A stretch of DNA of 23,082 nt, from IMG/VR virus record IMGVR_UViG_3300049893_002228, positions 1 through 23,082 of that record; one strand, written 5' to 3'. This document shows, one piece after another, positions 1 through 7,200 of the stretch. Made by a program: the position numbers and the translations under genes. The stretch's first letter is position 1, and each line of letters starts with the position of its first letter. Source of the DNA: a virus. The notes below the pieces were generated by a model. It searched no databases and was not told the DNA's origin. It saw nothing but the letters and a program-made list of their open reading frames with translations.

Positions 1-36
1 ACGGTTGTTAAGAAATTGTTAAATTTAATTTAGTTC

Positions 37-67
37 TTTGAATTTATAAAAGGTTTAAGTAAGTTTG
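37..67 (+). promoter_or_regulatory. Bacteroidota-type promoter before the GIY-YIG gene
   Basis: TTTG at 37-40, 19 bases, then TAAGTTTG at 60-67, matching the known Bacteroides -33 TTTG / -7 TAnnTTTG consensus. The start would fall around 71-74, giving a leader of about ten bases before the ATG at 82. It lies inside the intron, so it would express the endonuclease apart from polymerase transcription. Confidence 0.65.
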
Positions 68-81
68 TAAAAAACTTGCTT

Positions 82-909
82 ATGAAGATTGTAATATCGC
101 ACAATTGCTCTTTGGAAAAACCCGGAGTTTATGTTATTGAGAATCTGGTAAACGATAAAGTATATATCGGATCTTCTACAATGAAAGTGGGAAAAAGAAT
201 AGAACATCATATTTCTATGTTACGAGCAGGAAAGCATAAAAATACACACTTACAAAATGCTTTTAACAAATATGGTGAAACTAGTTTTTGTGCTTTAGTT
301 GTAGAAAATACAGAAAAACACAACGCTCTTGAAAGGGAACAATATTGGATAGATGAGAAAGAAAAAGAAAATCTATACAATATCAATCCTTTAGCATCAG
401 GTACCCCTAGTATGTTGAAAGAAACAATACTAAAAAGAGCTGAAACTATGAGAAAAAAATATGCCTCTGGGGAGTTAGTATCTAATTTTAAAAAAGGACA
501 CATTCCTTGGAATAAAGGAAAAACTGATATAGATTACTCTTATTTAAAGGGTGTAAAGAAAACTAAATCAGAAAAAGTGTTAAATAAGCTCAAAAGGCAG
601 AGTGAAGAAATTAGAAAAAATTCCCCAAATGTATATGTTTATGATTTAAATTACAATTTTCTTGCAGAATTTAGATGTGCAAAAGACTTAGAAGAGTGGT
701 CTTTAACAGAACATAACAATCTACCAATAAAAAGTAGGTTTGAAAAAGAAAGAATGGGTAAACCACTAAAGTTCTTAAGTTCCGGAAACATCAATAAATC
801 TTGCAAAACTGGTAAATTTTATAAAGGACTGATATTTAGCAATCAGCCGCTTCATGAAGTAATTCATGTTGAAAAATCGAGCAAAAACGGTGAAGGGTGT
901 GATTCCTAA
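82..909 (+). CDS. GIY-YIG homing endonuclease, intron-encoded
   Basis: A site-specific DNA endonuclease that would spread its host intron into intron-less polymerase alleles. The GIY-YIG nuclease domain is at the N-terminus: GVY at residues 15-17 and YIG at 28-30, then an arginine/histidine stretch (GKRIEHH), the HLQNAFNKYG segment and the catalytic-Glu region ALEREQYWID. The C-terminal half has modular DNA-binding pieces: a NUMOD3-like KKGHIPWNKGK and, further on, a NUMOD1-like VYVYDLNYNFLAEF. I chose ATG at 82; a TTG at 76 in the same frame is possible but less likely. A promoter lies 15 bases upstream. Codon use differs from the replication genes (AAA-GTT/GTA rather than AAG-GTG), fitting separate origin. 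The family is certain; the cleavage site is unknown. Confidence 0.93.
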   Translation: MKIVISHNCSLEKPGVYVIENLVNDKVYIGSSTMKVGKRIEHHISMLRAGKHKNTHLQNAFNKYGETSFCALVVENTEKHNALEREQYWIDEKEKENLYNINPLASGTPSMLKETILKRAETMRKKYASGELVSNFKKGHIPWNKGKTDIDYSYLKGVKKTKSEKVLNKLKRQSEEIRKNSPNVYVYDLNYNFLAEFRCAKDLEEWSLTEHNNLPIKSRFEKERMGKPLKFLSSGNINKSCKTGKFYKGLIFSNQPLHEVIHVEKSSKNGEGCDS

Positions 910-1087
910 TACCGTGCTAAACTAATAGATTACGAAAGGCTATTGGTCAGTGTAACGCATAGGAGATGAATAAATATAATTCTCCCACGAGTGCTCGACA
1001 TCCTTAAGGATGAAAATATATGCTGGACTTACAGGAATAAGAACTGTAAGAACTAAGGGATAAAAAGCCCTTAGGATAACAAAATCG

Positions 1088-1879
1088 AAGAGTTCAGACA
1101 TGCAGAGTTGGATTTATGACAGACAGCTTACATTGTTCACCACCATTACAGGTGAATTTAGCCTGATGATGCTTATTGAGGCATATGAATTAGTGGGAAT
1201 CAATGTAATAAGTGCTAATACGGATGGTGTCACTGTTAGAATCAGAAAGGATTTATTGGATAAGATGTTCGAAATCAACAACTGGTGGTGTGAAATCACA
1301 AAATATCAGCTTGAGCGAACAGATTACAAAAAAATCATATTTTCTACAGTAAATGATTATATTGCAATAAAGACAAATGGAGAAATTAAGAAAAAAGGGG
1401 ATTTCCTCACGGATTTCGAACTACATAAAAACAAAAGTGGTAGAATTATACCATTGGCTCTTGAGCAATATTTTGTTCACGGTGTACCTGTTGCTACTAC
1501 TATTATGGGTCATACTAATATCTATGACTTTTGTATAAGGCAGAAATCATCAAAAGATTTTCATTATGAAGGTGTGGATAGATATAATGGTCAGAGAACA
1601 GTATATAACAAACTGATTCGTTATTATGTTTCCAAATCTGGAGAAAAGCTTTTGAAGGTGAAAAATGCGGATAGTACAAGTACAGCTCCAAGTGTATCAC
1701 AGGTGGAAGCTGGTGAATGGTTATGCTTTGTCTGCAATCATCTTGAATCAGATCATCCTCATGATAACATCAACTATCTATATTATATAGAGCGATGTGA
1801 ACGGATGATTAGAAAAATTGAAACAGAAGGGAAATCAAAGGTAGTGGCTGTAAATCCCAATCAGACATCATTATTTTAA
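1088..1879 (+). CDS. Family B DNA polymerase, C-terminal exon
   Basis: The palm and thumb part of a replicative family B DNA polymerase. From the internal ATG at 1100 the protein opens with WIYDRQLTLFTTITGEFSLM, the helix that follows motif B in this family. Motif C is SANTDGVTV (TDG at residues 41-43 from that ATG): the usual DTD triad has Asn in place of the first Asp and keeps the second, a form I associate with phage-type PolB. A lysine-rich KKGDFLTDF and an aromatic thumb region follow, and the end NPNQTSLF carries a QTSLF pattern resembling sliding-clamp-binding motifs. The first codons (KSSD) come from 1088-1099 after splicing. The exonuclease domain and motifs A and B are upstream of the window. 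Confidence 0.85.
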   Translation, partial: KSSDMQSWIYDRQLTLFTTITGEFSLMMLIEAYELVGINVISANTDGVTVRIRKDLLDKMFEINNWWCEITKYQLERTDYKKIIFSTVNDYIAIKTNGEIKKKGDFLTDFELHKNKSGRIIPLALEQYFVHGVPVATTIMGHTNIYDFCIRQKSSKDFHYEGVDRYNGQRTVYNKLIRYYVSKSGEKLLKVKNADSTSTAPSVSQVEAGEWLCFVCNHLESDHPHDNINYLYYIERCERMIRKIETEGKSKVVAVNPNQTSLF

Positions 1880-1889
1880 ATCAAATTGT

Positions 1890-2321
1890 ATGAGAATCAA
1901 AAAGGGAGACAGGTTTAAGGATTATGTAGGTAATTTGGGATATGTAAGTTATATGGACAAGGACATCATCAAATTGACCTTCATAAATAAAAAGCCTTGG
2001 ACAGAAACATGGGATAGGGAGGATTTTATTGCTGGTATAGATGGTAGTAGATTTCATCCGCAACCAAAGCCTCCTATAAATAGGTATAATATAACAGACC
2101 ATTTGATTGAATATCAATTAAATATGATAGGTCTCACCATTGATGATGTTAAACATGAAGAAAGTTGGTATGATAAATACTGTCTCTCTCCCGAACAATA
2201 TGAGGCATTCAAGAGCTATGCAATTCCTCTATTGAAAAAGGTGTTTAAATTTAACAAGGGTAAGGCTGAATCAACATTTAGTTGGTTTGATTTAGGTTAT
2301 GGTTTAAGCGTAAAAAAGTAA
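1890..2321 (+). CDS. Hypothetical protein, 143 aa
   Basis: I do not recognise this protein. It starts 10 bases after the polymerase stop, with an AT-rich leader and no Shine-Dalgarno. The N-terminal 50 residues (KGDRFKDYVGNLGYVSYMDKDIIKLTF) look like a small beta-rich, SH3-like domain; then comes a proline-rich link (HPQPKPPINR) and a helical C-terminal half with a conserved-looking aromatic end (FSWFDLGYGL). It has no signal peptide or membrane segment. Its position right after the polymerase suggests co-expression with it; an accessory role in replication is possible but only inferred from context. Confidence 0.75.
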   Translation: MRIKKGDRFKDYVGNLGYVSYMDKDIIKLTFINKKPWTETWDREDFIAGIDGSRFHPQPKPPINRYNITDHLIEYQLNMIGLTIDDVKHEESWYDKYCLSPEQYEAFKSYAIPLLKKVFKFNKGKAESTFSWFDLGYGLSVKK

Positions 2322-2325
2322 AATT

Positions 2326-2487
2326 ATGTCAGCTTTATTTATTTTAATTGTAATATTAGTCGCAGGGTTAATGGGATTTATTTCATATTTGGTTATAAAT
2401 GCAGGAGAACCTTGTGATGAAAAAAGAAAAAACGAGCTTTCTGAGGGATGGGATGATAATAAAACCCATACAGAAGGAGAACTTTAA
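2326..2487 (+). CDS. Small single-span membrane protein, 53 aa
   Basis: It begins 5 bases after the previous stop in the usual aaaattATG context. Residues 2-24 are almost entirely hydrophobic (ALFILIVILVAGLMGFISYL), one transmembrane helix, followed by a charged tail rich in Lys, Glu and Asp with one Cys (residue 30). The short N-terminus and charged tail suggest the tail is cytoplasmic, although the tail is mixed in charge and topology is uncertain. Function unknown; small membrane proteins of this type in phages can act on the host envelope or in exclusion. Good start context and a snug fit between neighbours support a real gene. Confidence 0.65.
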   Translation: MSALFILIVILVAGLMGFISYLVINAGEPCDEKRKNELSEGWDDNKTHTEGEL

Positions 2488-2507
2488 ATCATTAAAATCA
2501 AATTATT

Positions 2508-3065
2508 ATGGGATCACGACCATTCCAAGTTAAATATAGTGGTAAAGATGCTAAAAATGCATATGACAAGGCTGTAGATGATGCGGAAGCCTATCATGGA
2601 CATCAGGAGGGATATAGCGGTGCAATCAATTCCACTCCCGGATTTAGAGATGTTACGGCTGGCTTTAAAGCTTCTAAAAAATCTATACAAGAATATATAG
2701 ATGACCATTTAGAAAGTCTTGGCAAGTACGATGGAGCACAATGCATTTGTGTTCGAGAACCTTCTGTAAATAAGAATAAAATCAAAACGAAGGTGGAGCA
2801 TATTATAGAACCCGGAACCAAGAAATGGATACTTAAATATTGTATCTATGAGAGGCATACCGATAAATTTGTTTGTTCCTGTGATAAAAAAGGAGATGCT
2901 GTTAAAAAGGCTCGTGAGCACACGGAGAAAACCGGAGGCGAAACCCTTGTGATAATGGAAAAATCACTTGAAAAAGGCTCTCCTCTTGTTGCAAAAATAA
3001 GTTATAAAAAATCAACAAATGAAAAAGATGGAGAATATGTCTTCTACGGATGGGCATCCTGCTAA
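2508..3065 (+). CDS. Hypothetical phage protein, 185 aa
   Basis: No named family recognised. The N-terminal third (AYDKAVDDAEAYHGHQEGYSG then INSTPGFRD) resembles a segment seen in unnamed proteins of large phages, with a His/Gly/Tyr cluster around residues 29-36. A helix with SIQEYIDDHLESLGKY follows. The C-terminal half reads as an alpha/beta domain (TKKWILKYCIYERHTDKFVCS, then a helix, then strands ending EYVFYGWASC). It has several cysteines but no spaced CxxC pair typical of a zinc site. Its last 47 bases overlap the next ORF, so the two are probably translated from the same message. Confidence 0.75.
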   Translation: MGSRPFQVKYSGKDAKNAYDKAVDDAEAYHGHQEGYSGAINSTPGFRDVTAGFKASKKSIQEYIDDHLESLGKYDGAQCICVREPSVNKNKIKTKVEHIIEPGTKKWILKYCIYERHTDKFVCSCDKKGDAVKKAREHTEKTGGETLVIMEKSLEKGSPLVAKISYKKSTNEKDGEYVFYGWASC

Positions 3066-3270
3066 TTTTTCTGAAGATTTTGAGCGAGAAGCTCAGAAAG
3101 ATTGTATATATTTGTTGGAGCACAAAATGAGAATAGAAGCTGAATGGCAGCAGTGGGAAGAAGAGCAGGAGAAATTAAAACATAAGCTTCCTGCGAAAAT
3201 TACAGTGGTAACAGAACAAGAAGAAAAATCCAAAAAAGATGAAATTCAACCTGACGCCCTACCATTTTGA
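3019..3270 (+). CDS. Small charged protein, 83 aa
   Basis: Not recognised. The ORF overlaps the end of the previous gene by 47 bases from the first ATG; ATGs at 3028 and 3037 in the same frame are alternative starts and would shorten the overlap. The middle (KDCIYLLEHKMRIEAEWQQWEEEQEKL) should form a long amphipathic helix, perhaps a coiled coil, and the C-terminal part is rich in Lys and Glu. It ends inside the start of the next ORF, a further overlap of 32 bases. The composition suggests a small helical adaptor or DNA-associated protein, but nothing here fixes a function. Confidence 0.6.
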   Translation: MKKMENMSSTDGHPANFSEDFEREAQKDCIYLLEHKMRIEAEWQQWEEEQEKLKHKLPAKITVVTEQEEKSKKDEIQPDALPF

Positions 3271-3859
3271 GAATTTGATGGAACAGGGATATACAATAGA
3301 TGCTATTTTTCTTCTTAGTATGATTGAAGGGCAGTACAATCTTGAGAAATTAATGCAAAATCCCAAGGTGGCTGCCCTTCATCAATTTTTAAAGAGAAAA
3401 GCATTAATATCGGATGAAGATAGGATTACAACAATAGGCACTGAGCTACTTACATTCATGTCACAAAAAAGTCCAAAGCGAATTGTTAAGAAAAAAACAA
3501 GCACAGAAGGATTTGACAGATGGTGGGTCACCTATCCGGGAACAGACACCTTTTCACATAAAGGAAAATCTTTTTCTGGTTCCAGAGCCCTTCGACAAAA
3601 TAAAGAAGAATGTAGGCTCAAATTTGATAAAATCATTCTGGAAGGAGAATATTCTGTAGATGATATGGTAAAAGCCCTTGAACATGATGTTCTTCAGAAG
3701 AAAGAGGCATCTATAAAAGAGGGTAGAAACAAATTAACATTCATGCAGAATAGTTTAACATATTTAAATCAACGAAGCTTTGAACCATTTATTGAACTCA
3801 TTAGAGCTGGACATGTGGTGCAAGAAGCTCCTAAAATTGCAGGAGGAACAGATGTATGA
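3239..3859 (+). CDS. Possible replication initiator or helicase loader
   Basis: The first 70 residues (LTPYHFENLMEQGYTIDAIF ... DRITTIGTELLTF) have the helix pattern of a winged-helix domain with a final wing-like turn. A linker rich in Lys and Ser leads to FDRWWVTYPGTD, which resembles the W..YP motif at the start of C-terminal domains of phage replisome organisers and loaders. Helices follow (NKEECRLKFDKIILEGEYSV ... MVKALEHDV) and the domain ends in FMQNSLTYLNQRSFEPFIE, also typical of that domain type. It sits four genes after the polymerase and just before the DnaB-type helicase, where a loader would fit. A later ATG at 3278 would avoid the overlap with the previous gene. The function is inferred from pattern and context. 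Confidence 0.6.
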   Translation: MKFNLTPYHFENLMEQGYTIDAIFLLSMIEGQYNLEKLMQNPKVAALHQFLKRKALISDEDRITTIGTELLTFMSQKSPKRIVKKKTSTEGFDRWWVTYPGTDTFSHKGKSFSGSRALRQNKEECRLKFDKIILEGEYSVDDMVKALEHDVLQKKEASIKEGRNKLTFMQNSLTYLNQRSFEPFIELIRAGHVVQEAPKIAGGTDV

Positions 3860-4047
3860 GAAAGTATAAAGTGTATTTTAAAAATGGAGAGCATACAATA
3901 ATTACAGAAGCTATTTGTAAGATTCTTTACAAAAGACTCACTTCTAAATGTGGGCAGTTTCAAAGTTTTGAAGACCACGAAGGAACACCCATCATGATAC
4001 TTAATACTCTCGAAATAATTTTAATACAAGAAATTGTTGAACGATGA
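3856..4047 (+). CDS. Hypothetical protein, 63 aa
   Basis: Starts by an ATGA overlap with the preceding stop, so it is translationally coupled. The sequence (YKVYFKNGEHTIITEAICKI ... FQSFEDHEGTPIMILNTLEI) suggests a small beta-hairpin, a helix and further strands ending in a hydrophobic helix; the pattern of a short domain binding RNA or protein is possible. No cysteines are arranged as a metal site and there is no membrane span. Function unknown; it belongs to the run leading into the helicase. Confidence 0.7.
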   Translation: MRKYKVYFKNGEHTIITEAICKILYKRLTSKCGQFQSFEDHEGTPIMILNTLEIILIQEIVER

Positions 4048-4262
4048 AAGAATTTGAAAAATATGAGAGAAAGGCAATTTTTGCCAAGCTTAAACAATTC
4101 TGTCATCTAGCAAAAGAAGATAATTTCATTGAGGTGACAGAATGGGCTAATGGAGAGGGATTTGACGTTGAAGTGCAGGGTCCTCTTTCACAAAGATTCC
4201 AAATGACATGGGGAGAATATGATGCTCTCAAATCATTAATCAAAAAATTAAATAAAGAATGA
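4044..4262 (+). CDS. Hypothetical protein, 72 aa
   Basis: Joined to both neighbours by ATGA overlaps (4044-4047 and 4259-4262). The protein is acidic and mostly helical at the start (EKYERKAIFAKLKQFCHLAK), then EVTEWANGEGFDVEVQG, likely a strand pair, then a final helix (GEYDALKSLIKKLNKE). Unknown family. Tight coupling to the helicase gene suggests matched expression with it. Confidence 0.7.
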   Translation: MKEFEKYERKAIFAKLKQFCHLAKEDNFIEVTEWANGEGFDVEVQGPLSQRFQMTWGEYDALKSLIKKLNKE

Positions 4263-5326
4263 GCTTTGAAATACTAAGGGATGAGGTGCAGAAAGGACTT
4301 GATGGTAGAAATAGCGGTATTCCTATGGGATTCAAGCGATTAAATCGTTATGTTGGAATCAGGAAATCCCTCTATTTCTTGATAGGGGGATTAACGGGCT
4401 CTGGAAAAACCAGTTTTGTGGATGATGCTTTTGTTTTGAATCCCTATGATTGGTATATATCAAGAGAAGGTCAGTCTTCCGGGGTTAAGCTTAAGATCAT
4501 CTATCGCTCTATGGAGCGTAGTAGAACTTACAAGTTAGCCAAATGGGTGAGCAGAAAGATATTCTTGGACCATGGATATGTTATTCCTGTACCTAAATTA
4601 TTAGGCTGGACAGAAAGAATGACCAAAGATGAGCATGATTTATTCTTAATGTATGAGGATTATATTGAGAATATGAGTGACTGCATTACAATAATAGATG
4701 GTCCTGAGAATCCAATAGGAATAGCCAAGGAACTCAAGGCACATGCTTTAGCTAATGGGAAAATTGAACAAATTGATGAATATAACAAACGATATATCCC
4801 AAGCAATCCTAATGAGGTGACAATTGTTCTTATTGACCACATAGGACTGTTAAAGCTTACCAAAGACCTTCCTACCAAAAAGCAGACAATAGATAAAATG
4901 AGTGATGAACTCAGACATGCCAGAGATTTCTATGGGTACACACCCGTAGTGGTGAGCCAGTTCAATCGTGACATCAGTAATCCCATCAGACTTAAGAATG
5001 GTGATGTAGAGCCTCAATTAGAGGACTTTGCAGACAGTAGCCAAACTCAGAATGATGCTGATGTAGTGATGGCTCTATTTGACCCAATGCGTTATAAGGT
5101 GCCTGACCCATCTGGATATAATCTGGAAAAATTAAAAGATGAATTTGGAGCTAAGTATTTTCGCTCTCTCAGGCTAATTAAAAATAGTTATGGAGAGGAT
5201 GATATTAGAATTGGCTTGGGCTTCATGGGACAAATAGGAATGTTCAAAGAGCTGCCTAAAAGAAAGGATATAACTGATTCTGATTATGAATCAATTATAA
5301 ATAAAACATTTTTCATAGATAAATAA
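4259..5326 (+). CDS. DnaB-type replicative DNA helicase
   Basis: A RecA-fold helicase of the DnaB/gp41 type that unwinds DNA ahead of the polymerase as a hexameric ring. Visible motifs: Walker A GLTGSGKT at residues 44-51; a catalytic-Glu strand IIYRSMER around 80-87 (E86); Walker B VLIDHIGLL at 190-198 (D193); and the SQFNR motif at 233-237 that senses nucleotide in this family. At 355 residues it is shorter than bacterial DnaB because the N-terminal primase-interacting domain is missing, which is usual for phage versions. An insertion at about 62-78 and another at 150-185 enlarge the core. The start overlaps the previous stop as ATGA. The primase is encoded separately downstream. Confidence 0.9.
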   Translation: MSFEILRDEVQKGLDGRNSGIPMGFKRLNRYVGIRKSLYFLIGGLTGSGKTSFVDDAFVLNPYDWYISREGQSSGVKLKIIYRSMERSRTYKLAKWVSRKIFLDHGYVIPVPKLLGWTERMTKDEHDLFLMYEDYIENMSDCITIIDGPENPIGIAKELKAHALANGKIEQIDEYNKRYIPSNPNEVTIVLIDHIGLLKLTKDLPTKKQTIDKMSDELRHARDFYGYTPVVVSQFNRDISNPIRLKNGDVEPQLEDFADSSQTQNDADVVMALFDPMRYKVPDPSGYNLEKLKDEFGAKYFRSLRLIKNSYGEDDIRIGLGFMGQIGMFKELPKRKDITDSDYESIINKTFFIDK

Positions 5327-5334
5327 AAATTAAT

Positions 5335-5676
5335 ATGAGATTAACTACAGACCAAGTCAATGCTTTAATTGACACTTACATGGAAAAAAGAAAGAAAGAA
5401 AGAGCTGGTAAGGATGCAGAGGCAAAATTAACAGAGAAGGTGAATCGTATATACACCGAACTCACATCCCTTTCCAAGGAAACAAAAAACTATCTTTGTA
5501 AAGATTGTGGTATGGAAATATCAAAAAGGGCTATTCGGCGTGATTTTAAGGAATATGAAGATTTGGATGATGATTTCTATACTGAGAGAGAGAAACTGAG
5601 GAATAGAATACTTGTTGCTTCGATTGATACGGCTAATATTGTGGAACTTGAGAAAAAACTGGACATAAATTTTTAA
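5335..5676 (+). CDS. Hypothetical protein with one CxxC, 113 aa
   Basis: Unrecognised. The first 50 residues are highly charged and helical (MEKRKKERAGKDAEAKLTEK), probably a coiled coil. A single CxxC knuckle (CKDCG, residues 55-59) sits mid-protein without an obvious second pair, so a metal site would need a dimer or other ligands. A basic KRAIRRDFKEYEDLDDD follows, then a helix and a short tail ending KKLDINF. Placed 8 bases after the helicase stop, it is likely in the same transcript. Confidence 0.7.
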   Translation: MRLTTDQVNALIDTYMEKRKKERAGKDAEAKLTEKVNRIYTELTSLSKETKNYLCKDCGMEISKRAIRRDFKEYEDLDDDFYTEREKLRNRILVASIDTANIVELEKKLDINF

Positions 5677-5679
5677 TAT

Positions 5680-5874
5680 ATGAAAATTACCTTCAAGGGA
5701 CATAGCACCCTTCCAACTAAAAAGAGCCCATATAGTCAGATTGTTTTTCTTCCAAGTATTTCTTTATTCAGAAATATTAATAGATACGACTTGTATTATG
5801 CACTGATGTTTGAGTGGTTATTTTGGTCAATTACAATCTTATTCAGAACAGATGGAAAATCAAAAACAGAGTGA
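5680..5874 (+). CDS. Small aromatic-rich protein, 64 aa
   Basis: The ORF fills the gap between its neighbours, starts 3 bases after the previous stop, and overlaps the helicase start by 23 bases. The core RYDLYYALMFEWLFWSITIL is strikingly aromatic and hydrophobic, with acidic residues breaking it, so it may be a buried strand-helix or a membrane-peripheral segment rather than a plain transmembrane span. The N-terminus is basic (KITFKGHSTLPTKKSPY). I know of no function. The fit and composition favour a real gene, but it could be a chance ORF. Confidence 0.55.
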   Translation: MKITFKGHSTLPTKKSPYSQIVFLPSISLFRNINRYDLYYALMFEWLFWSITILFRTDGKSKTE

Positions 5875-6937
5875 TCTTCAGCTTCAGATGGTGAAAAGGG
5901 GATTGGACTTTTTTAAGTCAAAAAAGAGAGGTTATTACAATCTTGCCATGCGATTTGGCAAATGTAAGGTGACTATTGAACTTGTTAAAAAACTTCACCA
6001 CAAGCCCACTATTTTATTAGCGTACCCAGATAACAAACTGAAATCCACATGGATGAGTGAGTTTGAGAAATGGGGATATGACGATGCTGAGGTGATATAT
6101 GTTAATTTCACAAGTTTACACAAATATAAGAATTTCGGAGAGGCATTTGATATATTCATCATTGATGAGTTTCATTCTTGCTCTGAAGGAGAAAGAGAAA
6201 CGGCACATGAAATAATGGATGATTGTAAATATACAATAGCCTTATCAGGCACAGTGAGCCATGAGACTAAATGTGAATGGGACCTGTTTGAAATTGCATC
6301 TTATACAACAGACCAAGGCATTGAGGATCAGATACTTGCAGATTATCAAATCACTGTGCATGTGGTGAAACTTGATAGCCTTATTAAAACAAAGGATTCC
6401 AAAGGAAAGTTTAAAACAGAAAAACAGAGATATGATGCCTATACATGGGTGATGGATAAACTTAGAAAAGAGGGGAGAGATACAATGCATCTTGCTCTGG
6501 CAAGAAATCGATTATCTTTGTCATCGTTAGGGAAAATCAACTATGTAAAACGCTTATTATCAAGGCTTTATGATAAGAGGGTTTTGGTATTCACCGGGTT
6601 GGCAAAGGTGGCTGATCAATTGGGAATACCATCCTTTCATAGTAAGACAAAAACCGACGATGCTTTTCACAGGTTCCAGAGCGGTAAGGAAAACCATCTA
6701 GCCCTTGCAGCAATGGGTAAAATGGGTGTAACATATAATCATTTGGATAGCGTAATTCTCCTTAATTTTACATACAATGCAGAAGAAACAGCTCAGATAT
6801 TGAATCGTGCTATTAAACTGGATTATAATGGAAAAATTGCTGATTTACATATAATTGTATTGAACGAAGAGCCAGAATTGAAGAAAATAAAAGAGAGCTT
6901 ATCAATGCTGGATGTTAAAAAAATTAAATACATATGA
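5852..6937 (+). CDS. Superfamily 2 DNA helicase (DExH)
   Basis: An ATP-driven helicase or translocase with two RecA-like domains. Numbered from the ATG at 5852: motif I MRFGKCKVT (33-41), motif II DEFH (105-108) and motif III LSGT (131-134) in the first domain. In the second, VLVFTGLAK is motif IV-like, AAMGKMGVTYNHLDSVILLN is motif V-like and QILNRAIKLD is a degenerate motif VI that lacks the usual QxxGRxxR arginines. Motif I is also unusual: the residue after the Walker Lys is Cys, not Thr or Ser. A TTG 42 bases upstream would extend the protein, but the ATG gives a better start. In phages of this kind such enzymes sit beside DnaB and are thought to act in replication restart or recombination. 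Confidence 0.85.
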   Translation: MENQKQSDLQLQMVKRGLDFFKSKKRGYYNLAMRFGKCKVTIELVKKLHHKPTILLAYPDNKLKSTWMSEFEKWGYDDAEVIYVNFTSLHKYKNFGEAFDIFIIDEFHSCSEGERETAHEIMDDCKYTIALSGTVSHETKCEWDLFEIASYTTDQGIEDQILADYQITVHVVKLDSLIKTKDSKGKFKTEKQRYDAYTWVMDKLRKEGRDTMHLALARNRLSLSSLGKINYVKRLLSRLYDKRVLVFTGLAKVADQLGIPSFHSKTKTDDAFHRFQSGKENHLALAAMGKMGVTYNHLDSVILLNFTYNAEETAQILNRAIKLDYNGKIADLHIIVLNEEPELKKIKESLSMLDVKKIKYI

Positions 6938-7188
6938 GATCAAAGATTAAAGAAACAGATAAGAAAATTTGTTCATACGAATATGAGGTGGGAATGTTAT
7001 ATATACAAAAATCTACAAACACTGTTGTTTTGTCCGATAGAAACTCTAATTATCACTTGAGGGGAGTGTGTATTGTACAAGGAACAGGAATAGATCATAA
7101 TGGAAATCCTCATTACATAGGTGAATATAGAGCAGATTGGGCTCATACTTTTCAAAAATTTGAAGGAGAAATAATACTAGAACAATAA
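6934..7188 (+). CDS. Hypothetical protein, 84 aa
   Basis: Coupled to the helicase by an ATGA overlap. Mostly beta strands are suggested (YEYEVGMLYIQKSTNTVVLS, GVCIVQGTGI, HYIGEYRADWAHTFQKFEGE), like a small barrel or sandwich domain. It has a lysine-rich N-terminus with one Cys near it, and no membrane span. No family recognised; it may be an accessory to the helicase because of the coupling, but that is context only. Confidence 0.7.
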   Translation: MRSKIKETDKKICSYEYEVGMLYIQKSTNTVVLSDRNSNYHLRGVCIVQGTGIDHNGNPHYIGEYRADWAHTFQKFEGEIILEQ

Positions 7189-7200
7189 AAATGAATAATT

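Larger units (their letters stand above)
1..1087 (+). ncRNA. Group I intron in the DNA polymerase gene, 3' part
   Basis: The intron's 5' end and P1 lie before the window. After the endonuclease ORF a group I core can be read: ACTAATAG (921-928) pairs with CTATTGGT (940-947) as a P5-like stem; the R-like stretch AACGCATA contains GCATA (957-961), which pairs with TATGC (1019-1023) in the S-like AAAATATATGC to form P7. Between them lie hairpins at 962-985, 988-997 and 999-1012 (TTAA loop). P9-like hairpins follow at 1028-1050 and 1053-1074. The likely last intron base is G1087: the next codon is in frame and would continue polymerase motif B (...FG|KSSDMQSW). The P and Q elements are not clear to me, so the subgroup is open. 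Group I is well supported by comparison with the second intron here; the exact 3' end is an inference. Confidence 0.7.

Noticed and set aside
207-503. Minus-strand ORF of 98 codons opposite the GIY-YIG gene, and other minus-strand ORFs up to 224 codons (15184-15858)
   Set aside because: They mirror strong plus-strand genes, have no family pattern, and nothing else in the window is on the minus strand.
735-742. TAGGTTTG inside the GIY-YIG gene as a promoter
   Set aside because: No TTTG 19-21 bases upstream and it lies within coding sequence; chance match.
910-1087. Group II intron end in the polymerase gene
   Set aside because: No domain V-type hairpin with its AGC/GAAA features, no reverse transcriptase, whereas a covarying group I P7 is visible.
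5810-5851. TTG start for the SF2 helicase
   Set aside because: ATG 5852 is available, and the added residues carry no motif and increase overlap with the preceding ORF.
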